Notes: generated by a model not told the origin, from the letters alone. Numbered from the stretch's first letter, positions 9,377 through 23,208 are shown. The stretch: DNA of 64,000 bases from Tigriopus japonicus (GCA_010645155.1 CM021315.1:2343896-2407895), one strand, 5' to 3'. Numbers and translations: made by a program.

Positions 9377-12300
9377 GGCATTTCGTGGCTTGGAAAGGCA
9401 TTTTTTATGTTGTCATTAATTTCTATTTTTCCGTTAAAAATCTAGCAAATTTTCACAAAATATCCTGACTTGATCATGCTTATTATTCTTATTAAAATTA
9501 TTCTTACAGTGACTGATTACTTTTTTTGAAATGTCATGTAAAGGCTTAACTTTTAACTTCGAATTCCAACATCGATATTATTAATTTTACATGCCTCAGA
9601 CCTAGATAAACGATCATGTTCACCTAACAAACCTAAAAATATGACACATTATAACGATCTTTGGGATTTTTTTTTCATATTTATCTCCAAATATCAATCA
9701 TCATCGCAGAGTACGTAGCAAGTGTCTTGTCACACACGAAACCTCTCTAGCTTCCGATTCAAGACCATAGAAATGTTAAGAGCGGTTCCATTGTGGCTTG
9801 TCGTGTAGTTCAGCATGGATTTGATCGTCGGGCGGATGGTGCAATGAGCATTATTATTGCTTTCAATGGCATTAAAATTTTGTAACGTTATCATTTTTCG
9901 CTAAGAGACAAATCTAGTAATGTTATAATCAAATGTGCCAACAATATAGTCCAATGTCTTTTTTATGTAACTGAACCATTATAGCTAAAGAGCAGAAATA
10001 AATAAATTGTAACAAAGCTAGATTTCCATTTTTGTTATTCGGATGTTGTTTTCAAAATTTTCATGCCTTCACAAAAAAAATCTTTTGTTTTAAATTTGCA
10101 GATTGGCACCAAATGTTCAAAATATGCTGGACTGGAAAATTTTGTTTGGCAAAATCTTACTTACATTTCAACGATGTAACGGACTATTTTAACATTTTTT
10201 TCCCGACCATTTGGGCATTTTCTTATATTTTTACAAACCATTTTCTTAAAAAAACTAACCAAGAAGTTATTTTTTAAGTCTTCACAAATCAAAAATTTGC
10301 TCCATAATTTGAACGCTTCAGCTGTTGTTCAGATTTGACATTGTGGTCAATCTCTTGAATTATCCTACCTTTAGTTCCTTTACGGATACGGCATTCACAT
10401 TCCTGGCTGACTTTGAAGCATACAAGACGGCTACCCTAAGCACTCTACCCTTTCTCTTTGCTTAAGGCTGTGTCTTTCCAAAATAGAGCTTTGCAGGGAC
10501 AAAATGTTATGCGTGCTTAAAGCCAAACTAATAATACTGTTTTCTGCAAAATCGATGTTGTCTCTTTTTTAAAATAAATATAGAAATTGATTTAGTTTTT
10601 AATTGTAAAATCATATATTCTAATGGAAAAATATGCAAGTATTAGAATCTAGTAATTCCTTTTGTAATTAAATTTAACCTGATTATTTGAGACCGTCCAA
10701 AAAATCACGTCACGTCTAATCTGTAAATGCATGCACACACACTCGGAGTACATGCAAATAGTGCCAAATGGAGATGGAAAAAAAGTGTGCTAAAATGAGG
10801 TCATATGAGCCCATTTGAAGACGTGGTAATCAATTGAGGCCTGGTAAGTTCATTTTGAATTCGCGTTGGTGTATTTTGAGAGAGATTGGTGTTTTGGTTG
10901 TGTAATAATTGTTCTTAACCTTGACATTTCAATCGTTGTCGTCCAAACGAACAATCTGTTGTCCTACGAAAAAATTTAGCCACACCCAAATGCAGCCAGA
11001 GTTTTGGATTAGATTGCCCGTTAGTTTCTGCATTATTGTTATATCGATAATTATTTTGTAATATCGTGAAACACGTGCAAATGTAAAACAGTTTTAAGGG
11101 TCTGAAACCACTTGGTATAAGTATTGAACTCATCACAAGACAGTATAGGGTCGGTGGCCCAATGGAGACCCCTTAAGACCATTAAAAGTACTGTAGTTTT
11201 CGATATCTTTTTTCTCAAAATTTACTGTTTAACAATCCCGAAGTACTAATGAATAGAAGTTCCTATATCCCTGTTGAAGCCTTTGGGTAAAGATGAGATC
11301 ATGACATCTATGACATAATTGGGACAGTTGGCACAGTGCCTTGCATTTGCGCCTCAAGGGGAGGACAGAATTTTGGGTTGGAATAAACTCTTTGGTATTC
11401 CATCATGTCTCACTTTTAAGGATGGGCAAAAAAAAGGAAATCTATGAGCTTCAGTCAGGCATAAAATGGACACGAAATTATGTACTTCAAACGCCAAAAT
11501 CTATACTTGAACCGCTGACCCTGTAATTGGTTGCGTTGTATCATTTTCTATCAACGAGGGACGCACAAAAGTATCCCCAAATCAAAATTTGTTCTGATGA
11601 CTTCGAACTTTGAATGTCTGTCGAATATGCGCTTGGAGCCGAGGTAAGACTAAAACTCGTAAAATATGTTCGAAACGTTCATTTTTAATTGCTTTGGCAT
11701 CAACATTCACAAAGTAAAAATAGCCGTTTGTGGCCGTAATCAAAACTAGCATTCAGTACAAACGGATTATGTGGAAAAAAAGAATCATTCTCGATAAGAG
11801 AGAATACAACGGCCGATGAACCACATTCTTATTTCGAATTGGGATGGTATCAATTGGCAGGTTTTGTTTGAAATGAAAAACAAATTGCATAACATGAAGA
11901 AAAGTGCCAGGAATATCTTAACTAATGCCATACTATTTGGCTCTAATAAAGTGCGATTTCAGTACAATTTAATTTGAAACAAATACAACATGATCTAGAT
12001 TTGGTTTTAAAAGCTTTGGGCCGTTAAAGTCATTTTTCTTGATTCATCTTTTGCTTCTACGCCTCCATTCGCTTTCAAAATTTCGCTTTAATATTTTTCT
12101 TGCAATGTGTTTAAAGGTTTTACAATGTTATCAATACTCGTCTAGGTTTACACGCTTAATATGAAGGGTTACTTCGTTTAATGTATTATTTTAGCATACC
12201 AACAATATTGAGTTCCTTTCTCTTTGAACCCCAAAAATGGAGAAGAATTAGAATTCTTATTAGAATTAGAGGAATTAGAATTGATGCTTTAAAGAATGTG

Positions 12301-13203
12301 AAGAAAAATTCCTGTGGTTTCTTTCTCTCTCTATTTAATGCCACTTTATCAAAGTTAACGTCGAAAAAAATATTGTCCAATGAAAAAAATTGATCGCAAT
12401 AAACTTTATAGAAAAGAGAAATTTGACCCTCTTAGTCAAGCTTTCTCTCAAACCTAATTTGTTGAATTCATGATCTTCCATATAAAACACTTTTTCACCA
12501 TATTCATACGATTTTACGCTTGTTCAAATATGTTTTTGAACCTTCAATCTTGTCAAGAGTCCTTTATTATCTAACCTATAAACTACCAAAGGTTGTGTTC
12601 AACAACTTGACTTGATTTTCCTCACGTAATACGACTCGTTGAATATGGCTGATTCATGTTTTTTTGATCAAATATCACGCTTTGTTTACATTTGTTGTTG
12701 CTTTTGCTTTTCCAAGATAGGCAAAATGAATTCAAAATTGTAATCTTTTGATCGATTATCTTTCAAGATTGGCAACATTCATCTAATCCAGGTGTTTTTG
12801 GATCATCCTCAAATCTTCAGCCATTCACACCCGCATATACTAAACAATACATGTGTGCTTTTGATTCCAGCCTCAAATAATCGGGTCCATAGTAATCTAA
12901 AATAAAGCCCTTTTCGTTTTCTAGTTTTAGAGGAATATGTGTCTAATTGCCAGAGAAACAGGTGCGTTTTTGAAAAGGACTTGGAGATGACCCCCAACAT
13001 CGAGAGAAAGCCTTTTTGAAACGCTTCCAACTTCAATCCTGAGTCACCTTTTTTTTTCTTCTCTCCAAGCAAGTGATACTGTGAATGTGTGAATCCGCTA
13101 AGCAAGTGTTTCTTGCCTTCTCTCCGAAAATGTGGCCTCTCAGCTCGGTTTGAATCGTGATTTCTCGATTGTTCGTGACCATCCAAAGTGTTTGCTTTTG
13201 AAA
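9377..13203. other. No recognised gene upstream of the KIAA0319-like gene
   Basis: AT-rich DNA with short open frames only. The one low-complexity patch is AGAATTAGAATTCTTATTAG-like at 12242-12285. The final part presumably holds the promoter and 5' untranslated region of the gene starting at 13204, but I see no clear TATA box or initiator. Confidence 0.5.
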
Positions 13204-16200
13204 ATGACAATCTTAAAGCAATTCTCCATGAAGATTCCTTGGTTTATTGTGAGCTCAGTGTTGCTCAGTGCGACATGGATTTCTTGTGATAACAGTGACA
13301 GTCTTCAGTCAGCCTTTCAAGAGAAGCTTCGGCCGCAATGTCCGGGATTCGAACCCACGATCTTCGAGCAACGCATCCCTCAGGGTCGTTACAATGCGAC
13401 ATCGATGAAGTACACCAAAACTGATGCTGCCATTGATACGCTAGAAATGTGTGTCCAATCGTGTTGTGAAGATAGTTCTTGTAATGTGGCATTTATGTAT
13501 GAGAAAGAACAGGCTTTGATGTGTTTTAAGGTAACGGGATGATTTACATCTTGTGTAATTCTAACTTTAAAGTGAAGGTTTTTTTCCCTTTACGTTATTC
13601 TTAGTGAATTAGGTGTCCTTTTGATGAGGGATACATATAAATAATGAATGCATCTTGAAGTTATTGAAATTTTTGAGATTTCTCTTTCCGATTTCTTTCT
13701 TTTGCTTATCCTGAACTTCCTGGCCGTCCAAATTTGAATTTGAATGAAAACAAGAAGCTCAATGAAAACGGAGGGGGTCTACTCTGCTTCACTTTTAAAC
13801 CAAATTTCACCTGTAATCTTTTTTCCTTACCCTTGCACCTCGAAAGGCCTGATTCAGGGTAAAGGATAATGATAATGATCATGATTATGATTACATTCTA
13901 GCTGAGTTGTGACAATGACTCGCTTTGCCTTCCAACGCAAATGCCAAATGTGACCAATGCCAAGGCCAAACGCCGCACCAAAATGGTTCTCATTCGGCCT
14001 TCGCAACATCAAACGTGGAAGGAAGTCCAAATTGATCCTCAGATGAGTTCTGATCAAGATCATCTCAGTGGAACTGCTTGTGAAGTGGGATTGGATCTTG
14101 AGGCGTGCCATGCTAATGAAGAATGTGTTCCATTGAACGAGAAAAGTCGCAACGGGGCGTGCCAATGTAAAACGGGTTTACTTCGGAATAACAACGGAGA
14201 TTGCATCAAACCAGGTTCGCATTGTAGGACACGGTTTGTTTTTGAACTGAAAAAGTTATTTTTGAACTCCAGAAACATTTGAGACCAGTTTTTAGTGCGA
14301 ATGTCATGCCACATTTTTATTTGAATTTGTATTAATTAAGTCACAGGCAATAGAACTCGGTATGACGTGACTTCAAAGTTGTTTAGTTTGAATCTTGACA
14401 AAGATTTGAATACTTTCCTTCAATTTATAAGCTGTCGATCGACAAGGTCAACCAAAAATATTTTCAAAATATTCATGGCTGTTTATCTGTAACAAAACTA
14501 CAATTTGGGGAATTGACCATACCAAACGAAGAGGCCGTTAAAAATGATCCGAAATATAGATGTTCAAAATATTTCAAAACAGCTCTGCCGTGTTTTGATT
14601 AGAACTATAAACCGATGCTGCCATGACCTAATATCCGAACTAAACCTCACAAATTGTTTTTGAGGTGACTCAAATGCTTCTGGAAATGAATAACAACATA
14701 GGCCTGTATCATTGGACAATTTCTATTTCAAAACATCTTTTTTGTGCAAATCTGAAGAAAGAAAGAGTTTTGTGTAGGCTGCAGAAATTAGAGATGACCT
14801 CTTCAGCTCAAATTGACACCGTCCTGACCTGGCAGCAAGTGGCATCACCTAGTACCATATTATATTGATGATTCTAGGCCTTCCCGAGGCAGCTAATGCC
14901 AGTAGTTCTTCCTCGACTACAACGACTACGACTAGTCCGGCCGCTCCCATCCAATTGACCGTGCAAGTCACGTCGAAAGTGGTGACGTTGCCCGATGATT
15001 CTACGATCCTCACGGCCTATGCCATTCCAGAGGCTCCATCGAATACGTCCTACAAGTATGAATGGCGATTGGAAAAGGGCAACCCCGGTGGCACCATGGA
15101 AGACAGCCATGCCGCCCAACTCAAGTTGAGTCATTTGGTGGAGGGCGTGTACACGTTTCGAGTGGTTGTCAGCGGCGAGGCTCCACCCGCTTCAGGAGAG
15201 GCCTTGGGAAATGTCACCGTTCTACCAGGTGAGTGGGAATAGCAGGGAGAGTAGGGGGAAAGAAAGACGAGCCCCATCAGAGACTCCGGATCTTTCTTAC
15301 AAGTGGTATCCAGACTAGAGGTAGACTGGGCCTATAACTCGTCAGCAAATGCGATTTTTAGATGCTTAATAAGGAATCAAAATCAAGATTTATCTCTTAT
15401 GAGCAGATGTTATTTACCATGATTTGTTGTTAGGCAATCATGTTTGAACTTATGAATTAATTAGACAAGGTATGTTGGGTGACCCCTGTATACATAGAAA
15501 ATAAGCCTCAAAAGCGAGCAACTAGTCAAAAATCAAGTATACTGTAAAGCCAAGACGTTTCACATCAAAAGTAACAACTTTTTTTGCTTCAAATATTCAT
15601 CAAATATTGGTATGGGTGCTTGAACAACGTCTTAACTTTCCAACATAATGGATTTTAACGTGTTTCTTGCTCTTGACATCGATGTTTAAAAACGTGCAGG
15701 GGTCGCCCAAGATACCTTGTCCTAATAAATCATAACTTTGATCTGGATTACCTGACAAAAAAAAAACAGGTAAAATTACATCTCCTCTAAAGAGAAATAT
15801 CTTGATTTTGATTGTTCATCAAGCATCCAAAAATCGCACTTTTTAACGAGTTACAGGCCCAGTCTACCTCTAGTCTGGATACCCCACGTACTTCTTTTTA
15901 CTGTTGAGGGCTTCTTCACTTTGTTTTGTGTTCTTGAATATTCCAGCTTGTTTTACATTTCTCTGCTTGGGAGGGATATGTTCATTTCCTTTTGTCCATA
16001 AAAGTACTATAATTTCTTTTAGGGTGGTATGCTCGTCTTTTTCGGTCTAATGCAGTACTTAATTAGTCTTTTTGTCAACTTAACAGTTTTATTCCTCGGA
16101 ACATTTCTCTTCTCTAGTGATATCCATAAAATGATTCCAAAGAAGTTGCTCCTAAACCAGCCCTTTCAATTCATTGGGACCTATGTTAATTATTAATGAT

Positions 16201-19200
16201 GAATTGATGAAATTCTTGCACACATGGTCCGATGTTCAACTGCTTGTTTTACAGCTAAAAGAACCAATAAACCACCCACAGTGGTTCTTCAACCTTCGAC
16301 CCAACAGATCAATCTGCCCACTTCTAAGGCCATCATCGATGCTTCATCTTCCTATGATGATGCCACGCCTAAAGATCAGCTGGTTTTCAAATGGGAGCTC
16401 AAATCTGAGCCCTTGGGCTACTCCAAAGATCTTAAAGAGACAGGCCCAACTCTCACTTTGGATGACTTGATCGCGGGCAATTACATTATTCAAGTCACCG
16501 TGACTGACGGAGATGGGGCCAAGAGCAACGTGGCTGAAGCTACTATTGATGTTGTACCCGAGACGGATTATCCACCCACGGCAAATGCTGGTGAGTGAGT
16601 CCGAAGGGGTTTTCCATTCTCTGTGAAGAAACAGGTCCATTATTTACATAAGCATCATATTGAATGTAAGATTGCTCGGAAAACAAACATGTTTTCCGTG
16701 ATTTGAATTGGATTAGTAGAGGAAGTTTAAAAAGATTTTTTTTGCCTCTAGAGATTTGATAAAAAAAATTTTGGATATGCTATAGAACCACCTATATTCA
16801 CATATACCCCATGCACCAGTTGCATCACGTAATGATGGTGCGTTCGGGTGGTGATGCCTATATTTTAGCAACACTAAAGAAATAAAGGCACGAGATAAAA
16901 CAAACAGATGAATGTTTCGAATGCTAGTGCACTCACACCCATTCCCAAAATTAATACCTCCATCAAATTATATTGCAATTTGCTCCGTGTAATCATTAGG
17001 GGAGGACATCATCATCTATTTACCGCAAAGAGAAGTGACTCTTTTTGGCAATAAAAGCTCTGATGACCATGGGATTCTAAGTTGGGAGTGGACACGCAAA
17101 ACTGCCTCTGGAACAGAAGAACTGGCAGCCGATACCCAAAATATGAGAACTCCGCAAGCTACCATTTCAAACTTGGAAGAAGGAACATATACTTTCGTTC
17201 TCAAGGTAAGAACAAACAATGTCTAAGGATGACTTGCCCTTTGCTTAGTAGCTATGCTAACATTGTTTTTTCCTGAAATGTTCAGTACAGCCAGCACATG
17301 TTTTGCGGTTCATACACTACAAAAGAGCCTCACAAGTGTTAGAGAGGGCAAGATGAAACGATTTGGATCCATTTTGATATGAGTCACCCGCCTTGTTGTC
17401 CGCTTTTCATCATAATCCAACTGTTCCATGTGCAATTTCAGGTCACTGATGCCAAAGGCCAATTCTCGCAAGATGAAGTCAATGTCTACGTGAAGGCTCC
17501 CACTAATTTACCACCCATCGCCAATGCGGGTACCAATCAGGAGATATCCTTGCCCAAAACTTGGGTCATTCTCGATGGATCGGCCAGTAAAGACGACATC
17601 CAAGTGACCAAGTTCAATTGGACCCAGATTTCGGGACCCAATCAAGCCACTTTTGTGGACAATTCCACGGCAAAAGCTAATGTTACCGGCGTAACCAAAG
17701 GTGTCTATGTGTTTCAATTGGAGGTGTCTGATGAGCGGAATAACACCGATCAGGCTCAAGTGACCGTGACCGTGAATCAGGATGCCAATAGTGCACCCAT
17801 AGCAAATGCGGGCGAGGATTTTGCCGTGACCTTGCCCGTAAGCTCCGTGTATTTGAACGGCTCTCTTTCCAAAGATGACTTAAAAGTGACCAAATGGTTA
17901 TGGACACGTGCTCCGAACTCGTTGGCAGCGGGAAAAATCGTTGGCAACACTGATGTGGAGCCCGCATTATTGATTACAGATCTTGTACCGGGACAGTATA
18001 CCTTCCAACTTCAGGTAGGTAGCACTTAAATGTTCAAAAAAAAGATTTGTTGTTAAATCGGAACCACACAACCACAGCTCTCATCAAAAGAATACTTTCT
18101 TTGGTTACTTCTACACGAAGAAAAACCTAAAACACTGTCAAGGATGTGTCAAATGATACCCACACAAAGTAGATATACTCTTACTACATTATATCTCATT
18201 CCTACAAGAAGGTCAAAAAAAAAAACCTTTAGTCAAAGTATTGGATAATGATCTTCATTTATTCATATCTCTTTCCTGAAGCCAACAAACAATTTTTTGG
18301 GTTCCCTAGTAAGGAACTAGAAGTGGGAGAGCAGAAGAGTACAAGAGATACTCTTCTGAATTGGACTCTTTGGCATACTTTCAAGAATCTTTAGGCAAAT
18401 TTGGTTTAAAACCGAATGGCAATCGAGCTGGTTTCTCCTTCATTCAAACCCCGCATTTTTTCGATTACCGAATGAATTATCTACAGACCAACATTGAAAA
18501 GACATGGCAAAAAATATGTTTAAAATTGAGTAAAAATGCGTAAATACGTCGAAAAATGGAGTGAACATTTAGTTTTTGGTGTCCTCTGATAAACGAATAT
18601 TTCTTTAGAAGCCGACTGAAAATATTCTCTTATTCAACTTTGATGGTACTTACTTTGGATTTGTGTTGAGTTTGTTCTCATCACACTTTCAAAATGCAAT
18701 ACCTGTAAAACATTGAAGCTTAATATCAAAAATTTTTGTTCCACGGAAAAGGTTTGGGACGAACAGAGCAAATCTTCGAGTGATTCCGTGACATTGACGG
18801 TGAAAGAGAACCCGGAAAAGAAGAACGTGGTTCAAGGCGTGTTCAATGCTGATATCGCCTCTCTCACCCAAGCCCAACTCGACAATCTGATCCAGAGTTT
18901 GGGCCTGTTATTACATAGCAGTGGTCAATACAAAGTCAAGATGTTGGACATTTTCCCCCAACAAGATTCAAGTGAGTAGCTCGGCAATTTCTCCTCGACA
19001 AAGTAATTTACCGAAGGTTGTCAATGAAAAAAATAACTTCTGGGAGCTCTTTGGCACACTAAAGTATCTGATGAATCCCTGCATTGTCCAATTTCAGACT
19101 ATGCTGTGATTCATTTTATTGTGGTACGCTCGACGGCGAGTATTAATCAGGTCGATCCTAGTCAACAGTCTTCTGGTTCATCATCGGGTATTGACTTGGC

Positions 19201-20619
19201 CTTGGATGATGCGGCCGTGGCATCTGGGAAGAAGGTGGTCAAGGAGCTCAAATCGAAGCTAAAGGCCGATTCTGACCTGCTTAGTTTTAAGTTCTTGAGC
19301 TTGGACACTCTGATATGTCAGAATGAGTGCTCAGGTCACGGAAAATGCCATCAAGCAACCCGGACTTGCGTCTGTGAGCCGTTTTGGCTGGAGAATTTTG
19401 TCAGAACCCGACTCTTCGATGGGGAGAGTAATTGTGGTAAGCATGGTCTTTTGAATTGGAAACTTTAAAAAGAAGAAAAAAAAGGATCCGCTACTGCTGA
19501 AGCTTTTAAGCCCAAAATGTTACTGAACAGAGTTCGAGAGATAAATTGGGAATACCCTTTACTTCGTTTAGATTCAAGATGAGTAGAAAATTTATGATAA
19601 AACAAGTTTCTTTTCGTGGTTGTTTGATTATATGGCAAATTGCAGGAAAAAAGTCCTTTTTAGCGACAAGTGGCGTTAACGTAAAGCTTCAAAAAAAGCC
19701 CAACAAACCAAGAAGCTCAAGAGAAAAAATGCAGCCAATACGAGCCTCTTGATCCGAAAAATATCAAAGCAATAACTTGAGCACTGCTAATTATGCAATA
19801 TGACAACTGAATTGATCGTTTTTGGCATGATTTACTTAAACTGATTGCAAAATTGAATTTCTTTGCAACTTGGACTTCCTGCTGAGTTGATGGTGGCAAC
19901 AATAACGGCAAACATTTGAAGCTTCAAAAAGCCCAACAACTTGACCTAGTCGTCGCTTCTTTCCCATGAGCTTCTATAGACAAAACTATGTGGAATTGAC
20001 TATGCACAGAATTATTACTAAAAAAGACTTGTTTCGAAAAGACTTTTTTCGGATAAGATTGCAAAAAGAGAGTAACTCGTGTAGGAGCAATATGATCAAG
20101 GAAAAAATGCACATCTAAGAGAAGCCTTTCTAGATCATAACAAATGTTCCAAGTTTCTTGAGCCCTAACATTCTATTTTTTCTTATCCTTGTTGCCCCTT
20201 GTTTTCAGATTGGAGTGTGGTGTATGTAGGTATATTTATGGCCATTCTGATTTGCGCCATTGTATGTGGAATCTGCTATTTGTCTTGTCTCAAGAAAAAG
20301 GTTCCCAATGTGGGCCAAAAGTTGGGTCTTGCCACCCGCGGAGCCCGAACACGCCAACGATACTCCCGATTGCAACAAAGCGATCCCGGCATTGAACTTA
20401 GAAGTAATCAATAGCACCTATTCCCCATAAATCTAGGAGGCAATATCATGTCAAATCTATATCTTTCCAGATGCCCACACGTCGAGTATAATGATCTCGG
20501 AGAGCGACTCTGAAGACGAGATCAGCTTTGATAGCTCTCCCAAGATTTTGAATGGCACCACCTTGAGGAATGGCAACACCACCAAGAGAAACGGATTCGC
20601 ACGTAGTCAAAATGCATAA
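13204..20619 (+). CDS. KIAA0319/KIAA0319L-like PKD-domain transmembrane protein, 10 coding exons
   Basis: Exons 13204-13530, 13902-14214, 14878-15228, 16255-16590, 17000-17205, 17442-18014, 18752-18971, 19098-19436, 20209-20403 and 20471-20619 join in consistent phase to 3009 nt, 1002 residues; human family members are about 1050-1070. Order: signal peptide (about 10-27), MANSC-type cysteine module (46-118, with C83, C87, C88, C93, C107), a CxCKTG EGF-like stretch (about 170-210), a Thr/Ser linker, five PKD repeats (about 225-740) with PPxANAG linkers, a cysteine-rich EGF-like segment (847-888), one membrane helix (892-916) and a cytosolic tail with RYSRLQQSDPGIELR and an acidic SESDSEDE patch. 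Known family members are type I membrane glycoproteins that cycle between surface, endosomes and Golgi and act in neuronal migration and axon growth. The first in-frame ATG is 13204; 13228 is an alternative. The exon 2 donor (GTTCGC) and exon 7 acceptor are weak but phase-correct. No AATAAA is evident downstream. Whether it is KIAA0319 or KIAA0319L cannot be decided; it probably predates that split. Confidence 0.93.
15305..15883. repeat. Foldback repeat within intron 3
   Basis: Arms of about 190 bp in inverted orientation (about 15305-15490 and 15700-15883). They share CCAGACTAGAGGTAGACTGG at the outer ends and GACAAGGTATCTTGGG-like sequence at the inner ends. No target duplication or open frame is seen. 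It sits in the intron between PKD-coding exons 3 and 4, so its transcript could form a long hairpin. Confidence 0.75.
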
Positions 20620-21735
20620 AAATCAGCAAAATATGAGATTTTCACACCAACGGTTAAAGCCTTAATTCAATTATTTTGTAGGATATTGCAACTTCAGGGT
20701 TTTGAGTTTTGCCGTCCTTGTGATCTAAAATAGCCATCCATATTGTATTCATCAATCAGGTCCCAAGGTAAAAGATAGCAAGATAACAATTTTCAGAATA
20801 ATCATTTAGTTTGTTTATACTACCATCAATACAAAAGAAACAGAAGACAAATGCTTAATTGAAGTGCAGCAGAGTTATCCTGACACCAAAGATGCGTCGT
20901 TATCATACTTCAAACCATAATATTGAAACAAGATGTGGACAGATTGGAACGTCTTAATAAGTGTCCAGTGTGTCCCCCACGAGCTTCTAGGATGTTTTTC
21001 GATTAGGTTGTATGTTTGTTTTTTCGGTCTCAAATGTAAAATGTGGGTGCAAAAGTAAAAATGATTGGAATTGAAACCATGGATCTTCAAAAGCCATAAC
21101 GGCTGTTTTAATGAAGTCCAAATGAGTCACTTTGACGATATGGTTTTCTTCAGATTCCTGCTTGACAAAATCGCTTTAGGTTCATTGGAATAGAACAATC
21201 AGCAATAGATTCACAGCACTGGAAAGAAATGCATCATCATTGAGACAATCCGCATCAACGACATGAAAAACAATTTTGGACATCACAAGAGGTCGAGTAG
21301 GCGTTAAGGATTTGATCTCTTACACTTTCAGTCCATCGCTTCAAAGTAAATTGATTGTTGAATATTATCTTATGAAAAGAATGAAACTGGTTCAAAGTGT
21401 GGGCAAACAAGTAGTCAGGGAGCGTTTGTAAAAACGTTTTTCGTACTGTACTAAAGGTAGTGAAAAGAAAGTGCCACCTCCCCTTCGGATTTTGTGTGAG
21501 AAAGTATTAACACTTTCCGGAATTCGACGATTAATCGAATTGTTCAGGTTAGGATGTATTTGGAAGACAAATAAGGGATAAATCATTGCTGGAACACCAA
21601 GAGTCACTTTGATGTCCAGTTTTCCCCTCATGCGGGGTTCTACCATGGAACCCTCTACCTTCAATGGATTAGCCTGGCCCAGGTTTGTGAGAACTTTTTT
21701 TTCTTTCCGCTGGGGCCAAGTTCCTTGTCTCCATA
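20620..21735. other. Downstream of the KIAA0319-like gene; no gene recognised
   Basis: Presumably begins with the 3' untranslated region. A 119-codon open frame on the minus strand (21392-21751) overlaps a repeat family also seen at 28624-29345 (shared TTAGGATGTA, CATTGCTGGAACA-like and TTGATGTCC motifs), so it is more likely repeat DNA than a gene. Confidence 0.4.
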
Positions 21736-22010
21736 GTAGTAAAATGAGCAAGTTCTTTCATTCAAACATGTCCACGAAGGTTTGTAGATGGCCTATCACA
21801 CAAATGAGCACAAATTATAACGTCCAAGAGACAGATATATGCTGTCAAAGGATTATTTTGAAGAATTTTTGTCAAAATATCGAGTAATTAACGATTTAAC
21901 CCACTTTTCTCCCAGTTTTGGAACAACTTACATGAGGGTAGGATTCCGGTCAGCCATGATTCCAGAGAGTTCACATAGAACACATAGCACATCACATATT
22001 ACATAGTTTG
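21736..22010. repeat. Dispersed repeat, copy 1
   Basis: About 275 bp matching 23209-23503 in direct orientation, from GTAAAATGAGC to CACATCACATxTTACATAG. Shared landmarks include TGTAGATGGCCTATC and CTTACATGAGGGTAGGAT. No coding function is evident. Its upstream flank (about 21670-21735) is also homologous to 22060-22114 plus 22221-22234. Confidence 0.75.
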
Positions 22011-22114
22011 CAATCAACTCTTCATCAACTCTTGATGCAAGAATACTCTTAATGGATCACTCAGGCCCAGTTTTGTGACACCTTTTTTTCTTTCTGCTGG
22101 GGCCAACTTCCTTG

Positions 22115-22220
22115 GCCAGTATTCTCAACTCGATCTTGGTACTTGAAGTCGTACTTCTATGTAATAACTTCGTTCTTGAAGTCTTACTTCAAGCACCAAG
22201 TACGAGTTGAGAATATGGGC
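22115..22220. mobile_element. 106-bp MITE-like hairpin insertion with visible empty site
   Basis: The ends are GCCAGTATTCTCAACTCG and, inverted, GCCCATATTCTCAACTCG. The whole segment folds on itself. It is flanked by CCTTG on both sides (22110-22114 and 22221-22225). The homologous repeat flank at 21707-21735 reads straight through with a single CCTTG (21723-21727), which is the uninterrupted site. The insertion is therefore supported by a paralogous empty site. The superfamily is unclear. Confidence 0.8.
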
Positions 22221-22225
22221 CCTTG

Positions 22226-23208
22226 TCTCCATGAAGATTATTAGAGAAAACAAGCATTTTTGTTCTCTAGATGGCACCTCTATTGTTTTGAAAGGAACGT
22301 TTACGCAGTGCTAGTAACGTCATCTATTGATTTTACATGAAACTTTCACCCAAAATAAATATCTCTGAATTGCTCAAGGCAAGGACATCTTGTTATTTCC
22401 GTGTTTAATCACAAAGGATTGTAAATTACCTAATGCCCACATTGAAAAAGATGGAAAATATGCCATGCTTCCAACGATTGCATTCGTGAATACTCTTCAT
22501 ATCCAAATAGATCACTTTTCTCCACAATTGAAATCAATAGTAACTCATACAACCAAATTGATGTTCTGTCTTACTTAATTAATTCAGCTACCCTGGTAGT
22601 TTTCGTTCCACATGCAACGTAGAGACGCTCTAGTACACTGAAGTGCTCTTGATGCCAGCCCCGAACAAACGATTATGTGCAGGGAAACTGAAAATTTAGC
22701 GAGAATTTTTCTCTTAAATAAGTCTGCCAACATGGAGAGTATTTCTTTTATTCGTATACTTAAAATATAATTTTGAGCTTTTTTTGCTCAGAAACCCTAC
22801 GCAAAACTATCAATTTGTTTTCAAGTAGCTTTGCAAAGAAAGAAAATTTGGATTTCAATGGAAAAATATTGAGACCTGTCCAGAGGAAGCCGAACATCTT
22901 GAACAGCAATTCCACGTACCAATGAAATGACATTCAATGACATCTAGCGGCAGAAATTAGTCTTTCACATTTTGATGCAATCTTTGGCCTTAATTTAGGA
23001 TCAAACAGTATGACTTGGCGATATTCTTTCTTATAGACATTGTTCGTAAGGTCGAGTAGGATGAAAATATGATGAAAATGGCATTTTAGTCTCAACCACT
23101 AAGGTTCACATCAAGTTAAAAAATATCTACGCTCTATTCTCCCATGACTTTGCCCCTGTTTTGGCGCCATCTAATGGTAAATTTTGAAGCTTGCGCTAAA
23201 ATCCACAA
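22226..23208. other. No recognised gene
   Basis: AT-rich sequence with only short open frames. No splice-linked coding pattern is apparent. Confidence 0.4.

Noticed and set aside
13132..13203. Upstream start for the KIAA0319-like protein at 13132
   Set aside because: That codon is GTG; the first in-frame ATG is at 13204 and leads directly into a signal peptide.
13340..13380. tRNA T-arm lookalike (GGGATTCGAACCC)
   Set aside because: It lies in exon 1 of the KIAA0319-like gene, encodes part of the cysteine module (PGFEPTIFEQ), and no acceptor stem or anticodon arm can be fitted.
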